Positions 1 to 9,717 are shown, counted from the stretch's first letter. The stretch: DNA of 64,000 nt from Sphingosinicella sp. CPCC 101087 (GCF_004151485.1 NZ_SBFF01000001.1:1-64000), one strand, 5' to 3'. Notes: generated by a model not told the origin, from the letters alone. A program made the numbers and translations.

Positions 1-1
1 A

Positions 2-21
2 AAATGTGAGCGCTCACATTT
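2..21. promoter_or_regulatory. LacI-family operator, perfect 20-bp palindrome
   Basis: The 20 bases are a perfect palindrome centred on AGCGCT. Their core TGTGAGCGCTCACA is identical to the core of the symmetric lac operator. The site lies about 85 bases upstream of the chosen start of the TonB-dependent receptor, where sphingomonads and Caulobacter often carry LacI-type sites controlling carbohydrate receptors. The regulator gene is not in the window. Confidence 0.8.
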
Positions 22-104
22 GCAGATGGAGCGTCGATTCAGGCCGAGCCAGTGCGCGGCCGGGATCCTCGAATGCGCAACAAGACGCACCGGGGGAGGA
101 GCCG

Positions 105-3100
105 ATGACCTACCGAACGATACGCCGCTCGCGTACGCAGATCCTGCTGCGCACCGCCACCATCCTTGCCGGAGGCGTGTTTGCCGCTGCCGGCGCGGCA
201 GCATCGGCCCAACCGGCGCTGCCGGACCAGACGGAACCCGGCACCGAGCCGGCGCCCCTCGCGCAGAACGAGGAGGCGATCGTCGTCACCGGCATCCGCG
301 CCAGCCTCGCCAATGCGGCGACGGCCAAGCGGGAGTCGGTCGGCTTCACCGAGTCGGTATTCGCCGAGGACATTGGCGACTTTCCCGACACGAACCTGGC
401 CGAGTCGTTCAACCGGGTCCCCGGCATCACCATCACCCGCGAGATCACCGGCGAAGGCCTCAACATCGCCATTCGCGGCCTCGGCACCAACTTCACCCGA
501 ATCCTCCTGAACGGTGCGCCGGTGGCGATCGCGTCGAGCGGCCGAACCGATTCGCAGAACACCAACAGGGAGGTCGACCTCGACCTGTTCCCGAGCGAGT
601 TGTTCACCCAGCTGACGGTCAACAAGAGCGCGCTTGCCAGCATGGTCGAGGGCGGCGCCGCCGGCACGGTGAACATGCGCACCGCCCGGCCGTTCGACCG
701 GCCCGGCATGCGCCTCACTTATTCCGGCCAGCTCACCAACAACAACAATACCGATCGCTGGGGCGGGCGCGCCTCGATGATCGCCAGCGGCACCTGGGGC
801 GATTTCGGCGCCTTGGTGGGTGTCGCTGCCGTGCGCAACGAAGTGCGCGTGCGCGGCTTCGAGACGATCGGCTGGACCAACGCTAACCTAACCACCCCCC
901 AGTCGCTCGCCATTGCGCGGCGGGGCCCGGACGCCGTGCCGAACGCCCAGGATATTGCCGACGCGCAGTGCCGCGCGGGCAGCGGCTGCAACAGCACCGG
1001 CGGCGGGAACTGGTCCATCCCCGGCGTCGTTCCTCCCAATGCCGGCAACGGCCTGGTCCCTGGCACTGTGATCAATCAGGAATTCCTGCTGGCCAACAAC
1101 CCCGGCCTCTCGCTGCAGCAGCTCGACAACGCCATCATCCCGCGGCTCGGGCGCCCGGCCGAGGAGTTCGGCCGCAAGGACCGGATCAGCGCCATCCTCG
1201 CGCTGGAATGGCGGCCGAGCGACGACCTCCATTTCTATCTCGACTCGATGTACGGCCGGCGCGAGAACGATCTCGAGCGGATCGATATGAACTGGGTCGG
1301 CCGCAACGGCGCGATGGTGCCGATCAATCTCCAGGTCGACCGCGAGGATTGCGACGGCGGCTGCGTCGTCACCAGCGGCACCTTTGCCAACTCGCAATGG
1401 TTCCTCGAATATCGGCCCTTCCTCGAGGACGTCGAGTTCTGGGGCGTGAACCCCGGCATGGAATGGCAGATCGGCGACCGCACCCGCATCGATCTGCAGG
1501 CGAACTGGACCGAAAGTACCTTCCATCGCGAATCGCCGACGGTGCTGGTGACGACGCCCGCAAGCTCGGGCGTGACGGTCGAATATACCAATGACGGCAC
1601 GACCCCCGTGATCGATACCAATGTCGACCTCAACGATCCGGCCAATTTCGGCTGGGCCGGCGGCCGCGTGAACATCCAGGACGAGCGGCGCAAGACCAGC
1701 ACCCGCGGCATCCGGGGCAATCTCTTCTGGGGCGAGGACGAGTTCAACATCCGCATCGGCGGTGCGTATGACGACGTCCGCCGCCGAATCCGCGCCTTCG
1801 ACAACAGCCAGGCGTGGCAGAATGCGGTGTGCGGAAATCAGCCGAACGTCTTCGTGCCGGGGCCGAACTCGCAGCCGCCCTGCCAAGGCCTCAATCAGCC
1901 GGGCGCCGCCCCGCCCGGCTATCCTACCTACCCTGCCCTGGGCACCGGCTTCAGCGCGGGGATGTCCGGGCCAGTGAGCTATGGTGGATCGCTGATCCCG
2001 CAATCAGCCCTCTCTTCCTATCTCGTGCCAGGGCCGAGCGGGTTCGTCACCGTCGACTGGGACCGGTTCCGGGCGGATTCGAACTATGACGAATTCCATG
2101 ACGCGGCGCCGGAAGTGGTCGGCGCCAATACCGGCGCGAGCGCCGGCTCGGTCCGCGAGCAGACCCTGGGCTTCTATGGCGAGTTCAACGGCGACACGAT
2201 GTTCCTGGACCGCCGCTTCCGATGGAATATCGGCCTGCGCTGGGTGCGGACGGACCAGACGATCGGCGGCTTCACCTCGATTCCCGATCCGCGCAATGCC
2301 GATTTCCCGAGCAACGATCCCGCGACCGACGGCGCCCGCTATCCGAACATCCTCAGCTTCGTGTTCAGCGAGAATCGTTACGAGAATTGGCTGCCGGCGG
2401 CGAACTTCGCTTACAACGTGCTCGAGAACGGCGTTCTCCGGCTCGCACTGTCGCGCACCATGACCCGGCCCAACCCGAACGCGATGCTTCCGGGCGTCAA
2501 TTTCACCAATCCCTCGGCCGACGTCGGCACCCGCGGCAATCCCGCGCTCGATCCCTTCATCTCGGACAATATCGACCTGGGATTCGAATATTATCTCGGC
2601 GCCGAGAGCTATTTCGCGCTCGCGGCTTTCCAGAAGAAGGTCGAAGGCTTCACCGTCAATGGCAGCGTCACTCTGCCGTTTCGCGATCTCGAGCCGTTCG
2701 GAATCACCTTCGACACGCTGACTCCGACCCAGCAGGTGGCGATCAATTCGCGCGGCGGTCCCGACGTCGCCACGGTCGTCCTCACCCAGCAGGTCAATGC
2801 CGAAGGAGAGCTGAGAGTCCGGGGTCTCGAGGCGACCTGGGTCCAGTCGCTGGATTTCGTGACCCGCGGCATGGGCATCGAGGGCTTCGGCTTCTCGGCC
2901 AACGGCACCTATATCGACCAGGACGGCGAAGGCGCCGCGCCGGCCGTTGCCGTGGGAGTCGCGCGCTATTCCTACAATGCCAGCTTCTATTACGAGAATC
3001 ACGGCATCAGCGCGCGGATCTCGACGACCTGGAACGAAGGCTCGCAATCGACCAACCCGAACCAGAACGGGATCACCGATGCCGCCTTGTTTACCAACGA

Positions 3101-3296
3101 CTATCAACAGTGGGACTTCTCGTCGAGCGTCGACCTCGCCGAGATCCTCGATACACCGAACCTGCCCGAGCTGACCTTCGACGTGGTCAATATCTTCGAG
3201 GCGGAGCAGCGTTCCTATTTCCAGTTCGATAATGCGGCCTTCACCGTCTACCAGCCCGGCCGCACCGTGCTGATCGGCCTCAGAGGAAGCTTCTGA
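105..3296 (+). CDS. TonB-dependent receptor (Xanthomonas/Caulobacter type)
   Basis: Outer-membrane, TonB-energised importer of about 1063 residues, longer than siderophore receptors and typical of the TIGR01782-like group often tied to carbohydrate uptake. A signal peptide (about residues 1-35) is followed by a TonB-box-like stretch EEAIVVTGIR (57-66), a plug domain (AESFNRVPGITITRE, AIRGLGTNFTRILLNG) and a long beta-barrel that ends in the expected C-terminal Phe (GLRGSF). I chose the ATG at 105 because GGGGGAGGA lies 6 bases upstream. The frame is open back to a GTG at 6, but that GTG lies inside the palindromic operator. A terminator follows. The LacI-type operator suggests sugar-inducible expression. 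The substrate cannot be read from sequence. Confidence 0.93.
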   Translation: MTYRTIRRSRTQILLRTATILAGGVFAAAGAAASAQPALPDQTEPGTEPAPLAQNEEAIVVTGIRASLANAATAKRESVGFTESVFAEDIGDFPDTNLAESFNRVPGITITREITGEGLNIAIRGLGTNFTRILLNGAPVAIASSGRTDSQNTNREVDLDLFPSELFTQLTVNKSALASMVEGGAAGTVNMRTARPFDRPGMRLTYSGQLTNNNNTDRWGGRASMIASGTWGDFGALVGVAAVRNEVRVRGFETIGWTNANLTTPQSLAIARRGPDAVPNAQDIADAQCRAGSGCNSTGGGNWSIPGVVPPNAGNGLVPGTVINQEFLLANNPGLSLQQLDNAIIPRLGRPAEEFGRKDRISAILALEWRPSDDLHFYLDSMYGRRENDLERIDMNWVGRNGAMVPINLQVDREDCDGGCVVTSGTFANSQWFLEYRPFLEDVEFWGVNPGMEWQIGDRTRIDLQANWTESTFHRESPTVLVTTPASSGVTVEYTNDGTTPVIDTNVDLNDPANFGWAGGRVNIQDERRKTSTRGIRGNLFWGEDEFNIRIGGAYDDVRRRIRAFDNSQAWQNAVCGNQPNVFVPGPNSQPPCQGLNQPGAAPPGYPTYPALGTGFSAGMSGPVSYGGSLIPQSALSSYLVPGPSGFVTVDWDRFRADSNYDEFHDAAPEVVGANTGASAGSVREQTLGFYGEFNGDTMFLDRRFRWNIGLRWVRTDQTIGGFTSIPDPRNADFPSNDPATDGARYPNILSFVFSENRYENWLPAANFAYNVLENGVLRLALSRTMTRPNPNAMLPGVNFTNPSADVGTRGNPALDPFISDNIDLGFEYYLGAESYFALAAFQKKVEGFTVNGSVTLPFRDLEPFGITFDTLTPTQQVAINSRGGPDVATVVLTQQVNAEGELRVRGLEATWVQSLDFVTRGMGIEGFGFSANGTYIDQDGEGAAPAVAVGVARYSYNASFYYENHGISARISTTWNEGSQSTNPNQNGITDAALFTNDYQQWDFSSSVDLAEILDTPNLPELTFDVVNIFEAEQRSYFQFDNAAFTVYQPGRTVLIGLRGSF

Positions 3297-3320
3297 GGCG
3301 CTGAGCTCCCCGGGGGAATG

Positions 3321-3356
3321 GCGGGCGGGCGCCGCAAGGCACCGCCCGCTCTTTTT
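3321..3356 (+). terminator. Rho-independent terminator after TonB receptor
   Basis: GCGGGCGG (3321-3328) pairs perfectly with CCGCCCGC (3342-3349) around a 13-base loop, and is followed by CTC and five T residues. It sits 24 bases after the receptor stop codon. Confidence 0.85.
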
Positions 3357-3398
3357 GGGAGCATGAAAGTCGAGGGGGCGCGAAAAGGAGGAATTCCG

Positions 3399-3794
3399 AT
3401 GCGCACCACGGCAATGGCGGCCGCCCTTCTGGTCCTGACGCAATGCGCGCCTGCGCAAGATCCGATGACGGCCGCGAGTGGAAACGAGTCGGCGATCGAC
3501 TGCATCGATCTGGGCGCGGTCACGAGCCGCGCTGCCGAGGACGAGCGGACCATCCGTTTCGACATGATCGGCGGCGCCGTCTACCGCAACCGCCTGCCCG
3601 GCCGCTGTCCGGGCCTGCAGAGCAGCAGCCGCGGCTTCGGCACCCTCGCCTTCGACGTCCAGGGCAATCGCCTGTGCCGCGGCGACCTCCTGCGCGTGGT
3701 CGACTCGGCACGCGGAAGCGGCGGCTATCGCAGCGCCGTCCCCTGTCCGCTGGGGGACTTCATCCCCGCCGAGCCGGCGCCAGGGGCACGATGA
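3399..3794 (+). CDS. Small putative lipoprotein of unknown function
   Basis: A 131-residue exported protein that I do not recognise by family. The N-terminus MRTTAMAAALLVLTQC has a short charged region, a hydrophobic core and a lipobox-like LTQC with Cys16, so it is probably a lipoprotein or at least secreted. The mature part has four further Cys residues, which could form disulfides in the periplasm, and no recognisable catalytic motif. The start at 3399 is supported by AAGGAGG at 3385-3391. An upstream in-frame start at 3318 would run through the preceding terminator. The gene stands alone between that terminator and a tRNA. Confidence 0.72.
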   Translation: MRTTAMAAALLVLTQCAPAQDPMTAASGNESAIDCIDLGAVTSRAAEDERTIRFDMIGGAVYRNRLPGRCPGLQSSSRGFGTLAFDVQGNRLCRGDLLRVVDSARGSGGYRSAVPCPLGDFIPAEPAPGAR

Positions 3795-3837
3795 CGGGGC
3801 TGGACCTTGCCGCCGGCATGCACCATTTGGGCAGCGG

Positions 3838-3913
3838 GCCGGGTTAGCTCAGCTGGTAGAGCAACCGCCTTGTAAGCGGTAGGTCGTCGGTTCGAGTCCG
3901 ACACCCGGCACCA
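3838..3913 (+). tRNA. tRNA-Thr (anticodon TGT)
   Basis: Full cloverleaf of 76 bases with encoded CCA. The acceptor stem GCCGGGT pairs with ACCCGGC. The D-arm is AGCTCAGCTGGTAGAGC, the anticodon stem-loop is ACCGC-CTTGTAA-GCGGT with anticodon TGT, and the T-arm contains GGTTCGAGTCC. It reads ACA threonine codons. Confidence 0.97.
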
Positions 3914-4232
3914 TCAGCCCATGATCACGCCTTCGCTCCCGGGCGTTTGGGCCCGGAAGCGCCCGACGCCTTTGCAACCTCTCCTCATGCCATGCTGCTA
4001 CGCTGGTGGATGATCTCCACGGCTGGATGAGGTTGATGCGCCCGATAGTCGCGAGGCCCATCGACAATGCTGTCATGCCTCATCAATTTCAGGCCCTTAG
4101 CGGATCGCGAACCAAGGAACGGAGGGCCAGGCGGGACGTTCTTGATCTTTGGCGCGCGCACGAAGAGCGGACGCTGGGGTCGTGTATCGCGAGCCTCTCC
4201 TTCCGGCGATCTTCGCAAGATGGAGAGCAATT
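3914..4232. other. Intergenic stretch, no gene seen
   Basis: 319 bases between tRNA-Thr and catalase. The open frames here are shadows, including one antisense to the tRNA. It should hold the catalase promoter, but I could not identify a convincing promoter or OxyR box by eye. Confidence 0.5.
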
Positions 4233-5945
4233 GTGGATCACGAGCGTGAGAATGGCAAAGACTCCCGCGTCCTGACGAACCGTCAAGGGCATCCTATCAC
4301 CGATAACCAGTCTACCCGCACCGTGGGCTCGCGTGGCCCCGCAACGCTCGAAAATTACCAGTTTCTCGAAAAGATCACCCACTTCGACCGGGAGCGTATC
4401 CCGGAGCGCGTCGTCCATGCGCGCGGTTTCGTCTGTTATGGCGAGCTCGAGGTGACGGGAAAGATCGGTGACGAGCCGGCATCGAAATATACGCGCGCGA
4501 AGCTGTTCCAAGCAGCAGGCAAGAAGACGCCATTGGCGATCCGCTTCTCGACCGTCATCGGCGGCCGCGACTCTTCCGAAACCGCACGCGATCCTCGCGG
4601 CTTCGCCGTCAAGTTCTACACCGAGGACGGCAATTGGGATCTCGTCGGCAACAATCTCGCCATTTTCTTCATCCGGGATGCGATCAAATTTCCGGACGTG
4701 ATCCACTCACTGAAGCCTGACCCGGTCACGTTCCGGCAGGACCCGAACCGCATCTTCGACTTCATGAGCCAGACGCCCGAATCGATGCACATGCTTACCC
4801 ACTTGTTCAGTCCGCGCGGGATCCCGGCGAGCTACCGGCACATGGAGGGATTCGGCGTCAACACCTACAAGATGGTCAACGAGGCCGGCGACACCGTCCT
4901 GGTCAAATACCATTTTCACCCACGCTGCGGGATCGCCAGCCTGACGGCGGAGGAAGCAGCCAAGGTGCAGGGGCAGGACCTCGGCTCGGCTTCCAGGGAC
5001 CTCTACGAGGCGATCCAACGCGGCGAGTACCCGCAATGGGATATGTACGTACAGATCATGGAGGACCATGAGCATCCGGAGCTCGATTGGGATCCGCTCG
5101 ACGACACAAAGATTTGGCCGGAGCACGATTTCCCGCTTCGTCACGTCGGCGTGATGACGCTCAACCGCAACGTCGAGGATCATCACAACGAGAATGAGCA
5201 GATCGCCATGGGTACCGGCGTGCTCGTCGACGGCCTCGATTTTTCCGACGACAAGATGCTGGTCGGACGAACCTTCTCCTATTCGGACACGCAGCGCTAC
5301 CGGGTCGGCTCCAACTATCTCCAGTTACCGGTGAACCAGGCGAAGAATGCGAGGGTCGCCACCAACCTCACCGGCGGGCAGATGTCGTACCGCCGCGACC
5401 TGGCCGAGGGGCAGAACCCCCACATCAACTTTGAACCCTCCATTCACGATGGCCTGCGCGAGAGCGAGCGCGAGGAGCCGAACAACCCGCCCGAGATTCG
5501 CGGTCGGCTTACCCGCAACGTCCTCGAGCGGCGCAACGACTATGTCCAGGCACGCGGTCGCTTCAATACGATGATGGAATGGGAGCGCGACGATCTCGTC
5601 TTCAACATGGGTGACCTGCTCGGCCAATGCGAGCGTGACGTGCAGGAGCGGATGCTCTGGCACTTCTTCCTGATCCACGATGAGTATGGCGATGGCGTTG
5701 CCCGAAGGCTCGGGATGTCCGCGGACGACGTTCGCCACTTGGAGCCGCTGCCGGGTCAGGTGCTCACCGACGAGGATCAGCGGCGCCTCCAGAACTTCGG
5801 GCGCAATGGTGACAGGATTGATCCCACCGTTTGGGGCCAGTGGACGAGTTCCGTGAAGAACCACCGCGCAACGGCAGAGGAGGTCCTGGGAGGCATGACA
5901 AGCGCACCCACGACTTCGCCCGGAATGGCGACCGCGGCCGAGTGA
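4233..5945 (+). CDS. Monofunctional haem catalase
   Basis: Breaks down hydrogen peroxide to water and oxygen. About 570 residues. The distal haem region has the catalytic His in [13 protein letters not shown] (His62) and the GNN-x-FFIRD segment near residue 140. The proximal haem ligand is Tyr350 in the signature [12 protein letters not shown]. The usual TP after GNN is replaced by LA. The C-terminal tail beyond the approximately 480-500-residue core is longer than in small-subunit catalases and shorter than in the large ones with a flavodoxin-like domain. The GTG at 4233 is preferred because GGAG lies 7 bases upstream. An in-frame start at 4149 would add 28 residues that do not look like catalase. 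It is monocistronic and far from oxyR, which lies at 28.5 kb. Confidence 0.95.
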   Translation: MDHERENGKDSRVLTNRQGHPITDNQSTRTVGSRGPATLENYQFLEKITHFDRERIPERVVHARGFVCYGELEVTGKIGDEPASKYTRAKLFQAAGKKTPLAIRFSTVIGGRDSSETARDPRGFAVKFYTEDGNWDLVGNNLAIFFIRDAIKFPDVIHSLKPDPVTFRQDPNRIFDFMSQTPESMHMLTHLFSPRGIPASYRHMEGFGVNTYKMVNEAGDTVLVKYHFHPRCGIASLTAEEAAKVQGQDLGSASRDLYEAIQRGEYPQWDMYVQIMEDHEHPELDWDPLDDTKIWPEHDFPLRHVGVMTLNRNVEDHHNENEQIAMGTGVLVDGLDFSDDKMLVGRTFSYSDTQRYRVGSNYLQLPVNQAKNARVATNLTGGQMSYRRDLAEGQNPHINFEPSIHDGLRESEREEPNNPPEIRGRLTRNVLERRNDYVQARGRFNTMMEWERDDLVFNMGDLLGQCERDVQERMLWHFFLIHDEYGDGVARRLGMSADDVRHLEPLPGQVLTDEDQRRLQNFGRNGDRIDPTVWGQWTSSVKNHRATAEEVLGGMTSAPTTSPGMATAAE

Positions 5946-6153
5946 AGCCCGCGCACCGTCTGATCAGGTTGCGGGCATTCGAAAGGACGAGCGGACTGCT
6001 CCGGCCGACACGCTGAGCGGCCGCGACGAGCGGCATCTTTAGCTTGATAGAAGCTTGATTTTCAATCGGAATTCACCCGGAACGCACCGCTTCCCGACCC
6101 GTTGGCAAATCGAGCGCGGCGCCACCGCCTCCCCCCATCGAAAGGAGCAGCGC

Positions 6154-7206
6154 ATGAAACTGAAGCCTCTGGAAGAGCAGACCTTCGTCATCACCGGCGG
6201 CTCGTCGGGGATCGGTCTCGCCACCGCGAGGATGGCGGCTGAGCGCGGCGCCACGGTCGTGATCGTCTCTCGGGACGAGGAGGGCATGCGCCGCATATGC
6301 GATGAGCTACGCGAGCATGGCGGCCGCTGCGACTATGTCGCCGCCGATGTGGGCGAACGCGACCAGGTGCGTCGCGTCGTCGCATCGGTGATCGAACGTC
6401 ACGGCGGCTTCGACACCTGGGTCAACAATGCCGGCGTCGGCGCCTACGCCAAGCTGGAGGAGCTGTCGGACGAGGACCATGAGCGGATCTTCAAGACCAA
6501 CTATTGGGGCGTCGTCTACGGTTCGACGGAGGCGCTGAAGCACCTGAAGGAGAGAGGCGGCGCGCTGATCAACACCGGCTCGATCTCGTCGGAAATGCCC
6601 GCGCCGCTCCTGTCCGCCTACACCGCCTCGAAGTTCGCGGTGAAGGGCTTCACCGACTCGCTGAGGCTGGAGCTGATGCACGACGAGGCGCCGGTCTCGG
6701 TGACGCTCATCCAGCCGAGCGGGATCCATACGCCGTTCGGCTATCATGCGAAGAATTATATGGACGCCGCCTCGAAAGTGCCGCCGCCTGTCTATGCGCC
6801 GGAGCTGGTCGCCGAGGCGATCTGCAGTGCGGCGGAGCATCCGGCCCGCGATGTCATCATCGGCGGCGCGGGACGGATCATGACTACCGCGTCGCGGCTG
6901 TTTCCCCGCCTCACTGACAAGCTCTACTCCAACCTGTTCTTCGTCACGGCGAAGGACAAGAGCCGCCCGCCGCGCGAGCATCACGGCGGGTTCGCCGAGG
7001 CAGGCAGCTCGGGCGAGCTATATGGCGACCAGCAGGACAGCATGAGGAAAACCAGTTTCTATACGGCGTTCCAGAACAAGCCGGCGAGGACCCTCGCCAC
7101 CGTCGCCGCAGTGGGCGTAGCGGGGGCGGCAGTGACTGGTTTTCTGTTGCGGCCGAGGGCGGTTGGCGAACAGCAGCCCACCGTTTCCAAGCGCGAGCCC
7201 GCATGA
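6154..7206 (+). CDS. Short-chain dehydrogenase/reductase with C-terminal membrane segment
   Basis: NAD(P)-dependent oxidoreductase of 350 residues. The cofactor motif TGGSSGIG starts at residue 14, NNAG is near 91, and the catalytic Ser-Tyr-Lys are about Ser143, Tyr156 and Lys160 (SAYTASK). The SDR fold ends near residue 250. An extension follows with a hydrophobic segment at about 318-336 (TLATVAAVGVAGAAVTGFLL) and a short charged tail, so the enzyme is probably anchored to the inner membrane. Start chosen for AAAGGAG just upstream of the ATG at 6154. The substrate is unknown. The extended classical SDRs of this type often sit near stress genes, as here after catalase. Confidence 0.88.
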   Translation: MKLKPLEEQTFVITGGSSGIGLATARMAAERGATVVIVSRDEEGMRRICDELREHGGRCDYVAADVGERDQVRRVVASVIERHGGFDTWVNNAGVGAYAKLEELSDEDHERIFKTNYWGVVYGSTEALKHLKERGGALINTGSISSEMPAPLLSAYTASKFAVKGFTDSLRLELMHDEAPVSVTLIQPSGIHTPFGYHAKNYMDAASKVPPPVYAPELVAEAICSAAEHPARDVIIGGAGRIMTTASRLFPRLTDKLYSNLFFVTAKDKSRPPREHHGGFAEAGSSGELYGDQQDSMRKTSFYTAFQNKPARTLATVAAVGVAGAAVTGFLLRPRAVGEQQPTVSKREPA

Positions 7207-7614
7207 CCGCAGCCGACTGGAAGATCGGGTAAGGTGCAACGGCCCCGACACCATCGCGGCCGCGCCGCGCTTCGAAGCAGGCAGCCATGGCCGGCGGGGC
7301 ATCGATGCGACGAAACTCGGGTAGGGCGATTTCTTCTTCCTGTGTCGGCCGAAGGTCGAATGGCACGAGCGGGAAGCACTCGCCTTGTGGAGAGCGAGGA
7401 TTGCGGATCAGCGGCCGCCAATGCTCGATCCGCGATGCGCCGCCCGGCGAGCCTCCTGGGAGCGACGAACTCGAGAATTCGCCGGGTTGGCGCGGCGCGT
7501 GGACGGAAAGGCGATTGCGACAGATCCGATCCGCCCCGGGCAAGGGAACTGATCGGCGAATGACCCTGGTTCGAAGGCTTGCCTTCCGCTCCGCCGACGT
7601 CTCTTAAGCGCGGA
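7207..7614. other. Intergenic stretch, no convincing gene
   Basis: 408 bases between the SDR and the antiporter. Open frames on both strands are Arg/Pro-rich and show no family-like pattern or ribosome-binding site, so I see no supportable gene here. Confidence 0.45.
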
Positions 7615-8865
7615 ATGCCTTCCGTCAGCCCCGAAATCGCCCTGCTCGCCATTGGGGGTCTCCTCCTCGCCACCGTGCTGGCCGGGACGCTGTCGAGCCG
7701 GTTCGGACTGCCGGCTTTGATAGGCTTTCTCGGCTTGGGGATGCTCGCGGGTGTGGACGGCCCCGGTGGGATCGGCTTCGACAATTACCTGCTGACCCAA
7801 GGCGTCGGCGTCGCCTGCCTCATCTTCATCCTCTTTTCGGGCGGACTCGACACGGACTGGCGGGACGTTCGGCGCGTCGCGGCCCCGGCGCTGATCCTGG
7901 CCACTCTGGGGGTGGTGCTAAGTGCCGGCATCACCGGCCTCGCCTCGATGCTCATTCTCGGCTTCGGGCCGTTCCAGGGCTTCCTCCTCGGCGCAGTCAT
8001 CGCCTCGACGGACGCGGCCGCGGTATTCGCTATCCTCCGTTCGACCGGCCTCGACCTGCATGGCGACGTACCGGCGTTGATCGAGGTCGAATCCGGGTCC
8101 AACGATCCGATGGCGATCTTCCTCGTTGGCGCCGCGCTGCTGTTCCTGTCGGCGCCCGGCACCTCCCCTTTCGCACTCGTCCCGCAATTCTTCGTCCAGA
8201 TGACGTTGGGCGGTGGGATCGGTTTCGGAGTCGGGTGGCTGATGCCCGAAATCCTGAAGCGCTCCCAGTTTCGGCGTGGCGGCCTTGCCTTCGTCGTCTC
8301 GATCGCCGGCGCCTTGATCGCTTATGGTCTCGCCGAGACGTCCGGCGGTAACGGCTTTCTCGCCGCCTATGTGGCGGGCCTGGTCGCCGGTAACCGCTCC
8401 TATGCGGCCAAGCGGATCGTCTCCACCTTCCAGGACGGAATGGCCTGGCTCTCGCAGGTGGTGATGTTTCTCACGCTAGGGCTTTTGGTCGCCCCTTCGA
8501 ACCTCGTGGACGTGATTGCTCCCGGGTTGGCCATCACCTTCGTCCTGATGCTGGTTGCGCGACCGCTCAGCGTCTTCATCTGCCTCGCGCCCTTCCGCCG
8601 CTTCGGCTGGCGCTCGAAGCTGTTCGTCTCCTGGGCAGGCCTCCGCGGCGCCGTGCCGATCGTCCTCGCCACCTTCCCCATCGTCGCCGGAGTGCCGGGG
8701 GCGTTCGCCATCTTCAACATCGTGTTCTTCGTCGTTCTGCTTTCGAGCGTGATTCAGGGACCAACGATCAACTGGATGGCAGAACGCCTGGGCATCGGCT
8801 CTCGGGAGGAGTTGCGCGAACTGGCCCCGGATCCGGGATCCATGACAATGGAGGGTGAAAACTGA
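7615..8865 (+). CDS. Cation:proton antiporter, CPA1 (NhaP-like) family
   Basis: Inner-membrane exchanger of Na+ or K+ for protons, 416 residues, almost wholly hydrophobic with about 12 membrane segments. Family features are FILFSGGLDTDW early, the ASTDAAAVFAILR segment, ESGSNDPMAIFLV (the conserved Asn-Asp pair of the ion site) and SWAGLRGAVPIVLA late. NhaP2/CvrA-type proteins continue with a cytoplasmic regulatory TrkA-C domain of about 150 residues. Here the protein ends shortly after the last helix, so that domain is absent. ATG at 7615 chosen over an upstream TTG at 7579. The next lipoprotein gene overlaps its end by 11 bases. Confidence 0.92.
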   Translation: MPSVSPEIALLAIGGLLLATVLAGTLSSRFGLPALIGFLGLGMLAGVDGPGGIGFDNYLLTQGVGVACLIFILFSGGLDTDWRDVRRVAAPALILATLGVVLSAGITGLASMLILGFGPFQGFLLGAVIASTDAAAVFAILRSTGLDLHGDVPALIEVESGSNDPMAIFLVGAALLFLSAPGTSPFALVPQFFVQMTLGGGIGFGVGWLMPEILKRSQFRRGGLAFVVSIAGALIAYGLAETSGGNGFLAAYVAGLVAGNRSYAAKRIVSTFQDGMAWLSQVVMFLTLGLLVAPSNLVDVIAPGLAITFVLMLVARPLSVFICLAPFRRFGWRSKLFVSWAGLRGAVPIVLATFPIVAGVPGAFAIFNIVFFVVLLSSVIQGPTINWMAERLGIGSREELRELAPDPGSMTMEGEN

Positions 8866-9406
8866 TAGGCTCGCTTTGCAGGAGAGGAGGGAAGGTCGGA
8901 TCACGAGTCGCGCGCTCCTCGCGCTTCTAGCGTCCGGACTTGCCGGCTGCGGTGGAACCGGCGATGCCGACCCCTCGCCGAAGATGACCCACTTCCAGAT
9001 CGACGGCACGCATTTTGCGGTGCCCTCGCGGCGCGTCGTCTCGATCAACCGAGATCCTCCGGGGTTCGTCCGCATCAAGGATTCCGTGTCTCCGGTCGAG
9101 ATCGTTTACCACTCGAGTCTCCAGGGGAAGACTGACCCGCACGGAGCGCCCGTGCTGTTTTCGATCAACGATGGCGCCTATCCCCGCATCGTCTACGGCC
9201 GCACGGTCGGAGGCGCGCTCGTGGTCTGCCGCGTCGCTCTTGCTGCGCCGGTGGGCGGGTGCGCTTCAGCCGTTGAATTCGAAGGCAGCGTCTGGACGGT
9301 CCTTTTCCCGGAAGGCCGAGTCGGCGAGGCGGACGCGTTCCGCCGGAGGGCCGAGGCACTCCTCCGAACGTTTGCCGACGCGAGTGAGCGGCCGGACCGG
9401 CAATGA
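8855..9406 (+). CDS. Putative lipoprotein, unknown function
   Basis: 183 residues, family not recognised. A basic N-terminus is followed by a hydrophobic stretch and lipobox LAGC at about residues 29-32, so it is predicted to be anchored in a membrane. The rest is soluble with scattered aromatics and ends in an amphipathic helix. The GTG at 8855 overlaps the end of the antiporter gene by 11 bases, implying co-translation. The Shine-Dalgarno-like GGAGG touches that GTG, so the true start is uncertain; a TTG at 8876 is the other in-frame option. A role accessory to the antiporter is only a guess from the overlap. Confidence 0.65.
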   Translation: MKTDRLALQERREGRITSRALLALLASGLAGCGGTGDADPSPKMTHFQIDGTHFAVPSRRVVSINRDPPGFVRIKDSVSPVEIVYHSSLQGKTDPHGAPVLFSINDGAYPRIVYGRTVGGALVVCRVALAAPVGGCASAVEFEGSVWTVLFPEGRVGEADAFRRRAEALLRTFADASERPDRQ

Positions 9407-9450
9407 CCAACGGAACGGACTTCGACTGCGCATATGCATGGCATCAGCCC

Positions 9451-9717
9451 TCAGCCGCCAAGCACGGCCGCCATCGCGAACGGCGCCGCGATCAGCCCGC
9501 TGAGCGAACTAAGGACAAGAAGCATGGCAGTGGTGCTGTCACGGCCTGAGCGCCGCCACTGCCTTAGCGACAACCCAAAGCTGGTTGCCGCAAGCACGAG
9601 CCATGCGAACGGGACGATCCGCGCGGCTGCCGGTGGGAAGGAAACCCACACGAGATAGCTGTAGTAGGCCGCTCCGAGGATGATCGACGCAACCAGCAGG
9701 GCAGCGGGGATGCGCAT
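9451..9717 (-). CDS. Small integral membrane protein
   Basis: 88 residues with three predicted membrane segments: about 4-24 (AALLVASIILGAAYYSYLVW), 33-52 (IVPFAWLVLAATSFGLSL) and 66-88 (AMLLVLSSLSGLIAAPFAM). No catalytic motif and no family recognised. The ATG at 9717 is preferred because GGAGGGAAG lies just upstream on the minus strand; the frame is open to 9906 but that part is Arg-rich and not protein-like. It is divergent from the alpha/beta hydrolase that begins at 9905. Confidence 0.68.
   Translation of the reverse strand: MRIPAALLVASIILGAAYYSYLVWVSFPPAAARIVPFAWLVLAATSFGLSLRQWRRSGRDSTTAMLLVLSSLSGLIAAPFAMAAVLGG

Noticed and set aside
6-104. Upstream extension of the first TonB receptor from GTG at 6
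   Set aside because: The GTG lies within the palindromic operator, and the ATG at 105 has a much better ribosome-binding site and signal peptide.
888-2003. Long minus-strand frame inside the TonB receptor
   Set aside because: It is an Arg/Ala-rich shadow of a clearly coding plus-strand gene, a common effect of high GC content.
3849-4076. Minus-strand open frame ending in a VPGVGLEPTTYRLQGG-like stretch
   Set aside because: It is antisense to tRNA-Thr; this peptide is a well-known false translation of tRNA genes.
7234-7563. Plus-strand frame in the gap between the SDR and the antiporter
   Set aside because: Arg-rich, no ribosome-binding site, overlaps equally long frames on the other strand.
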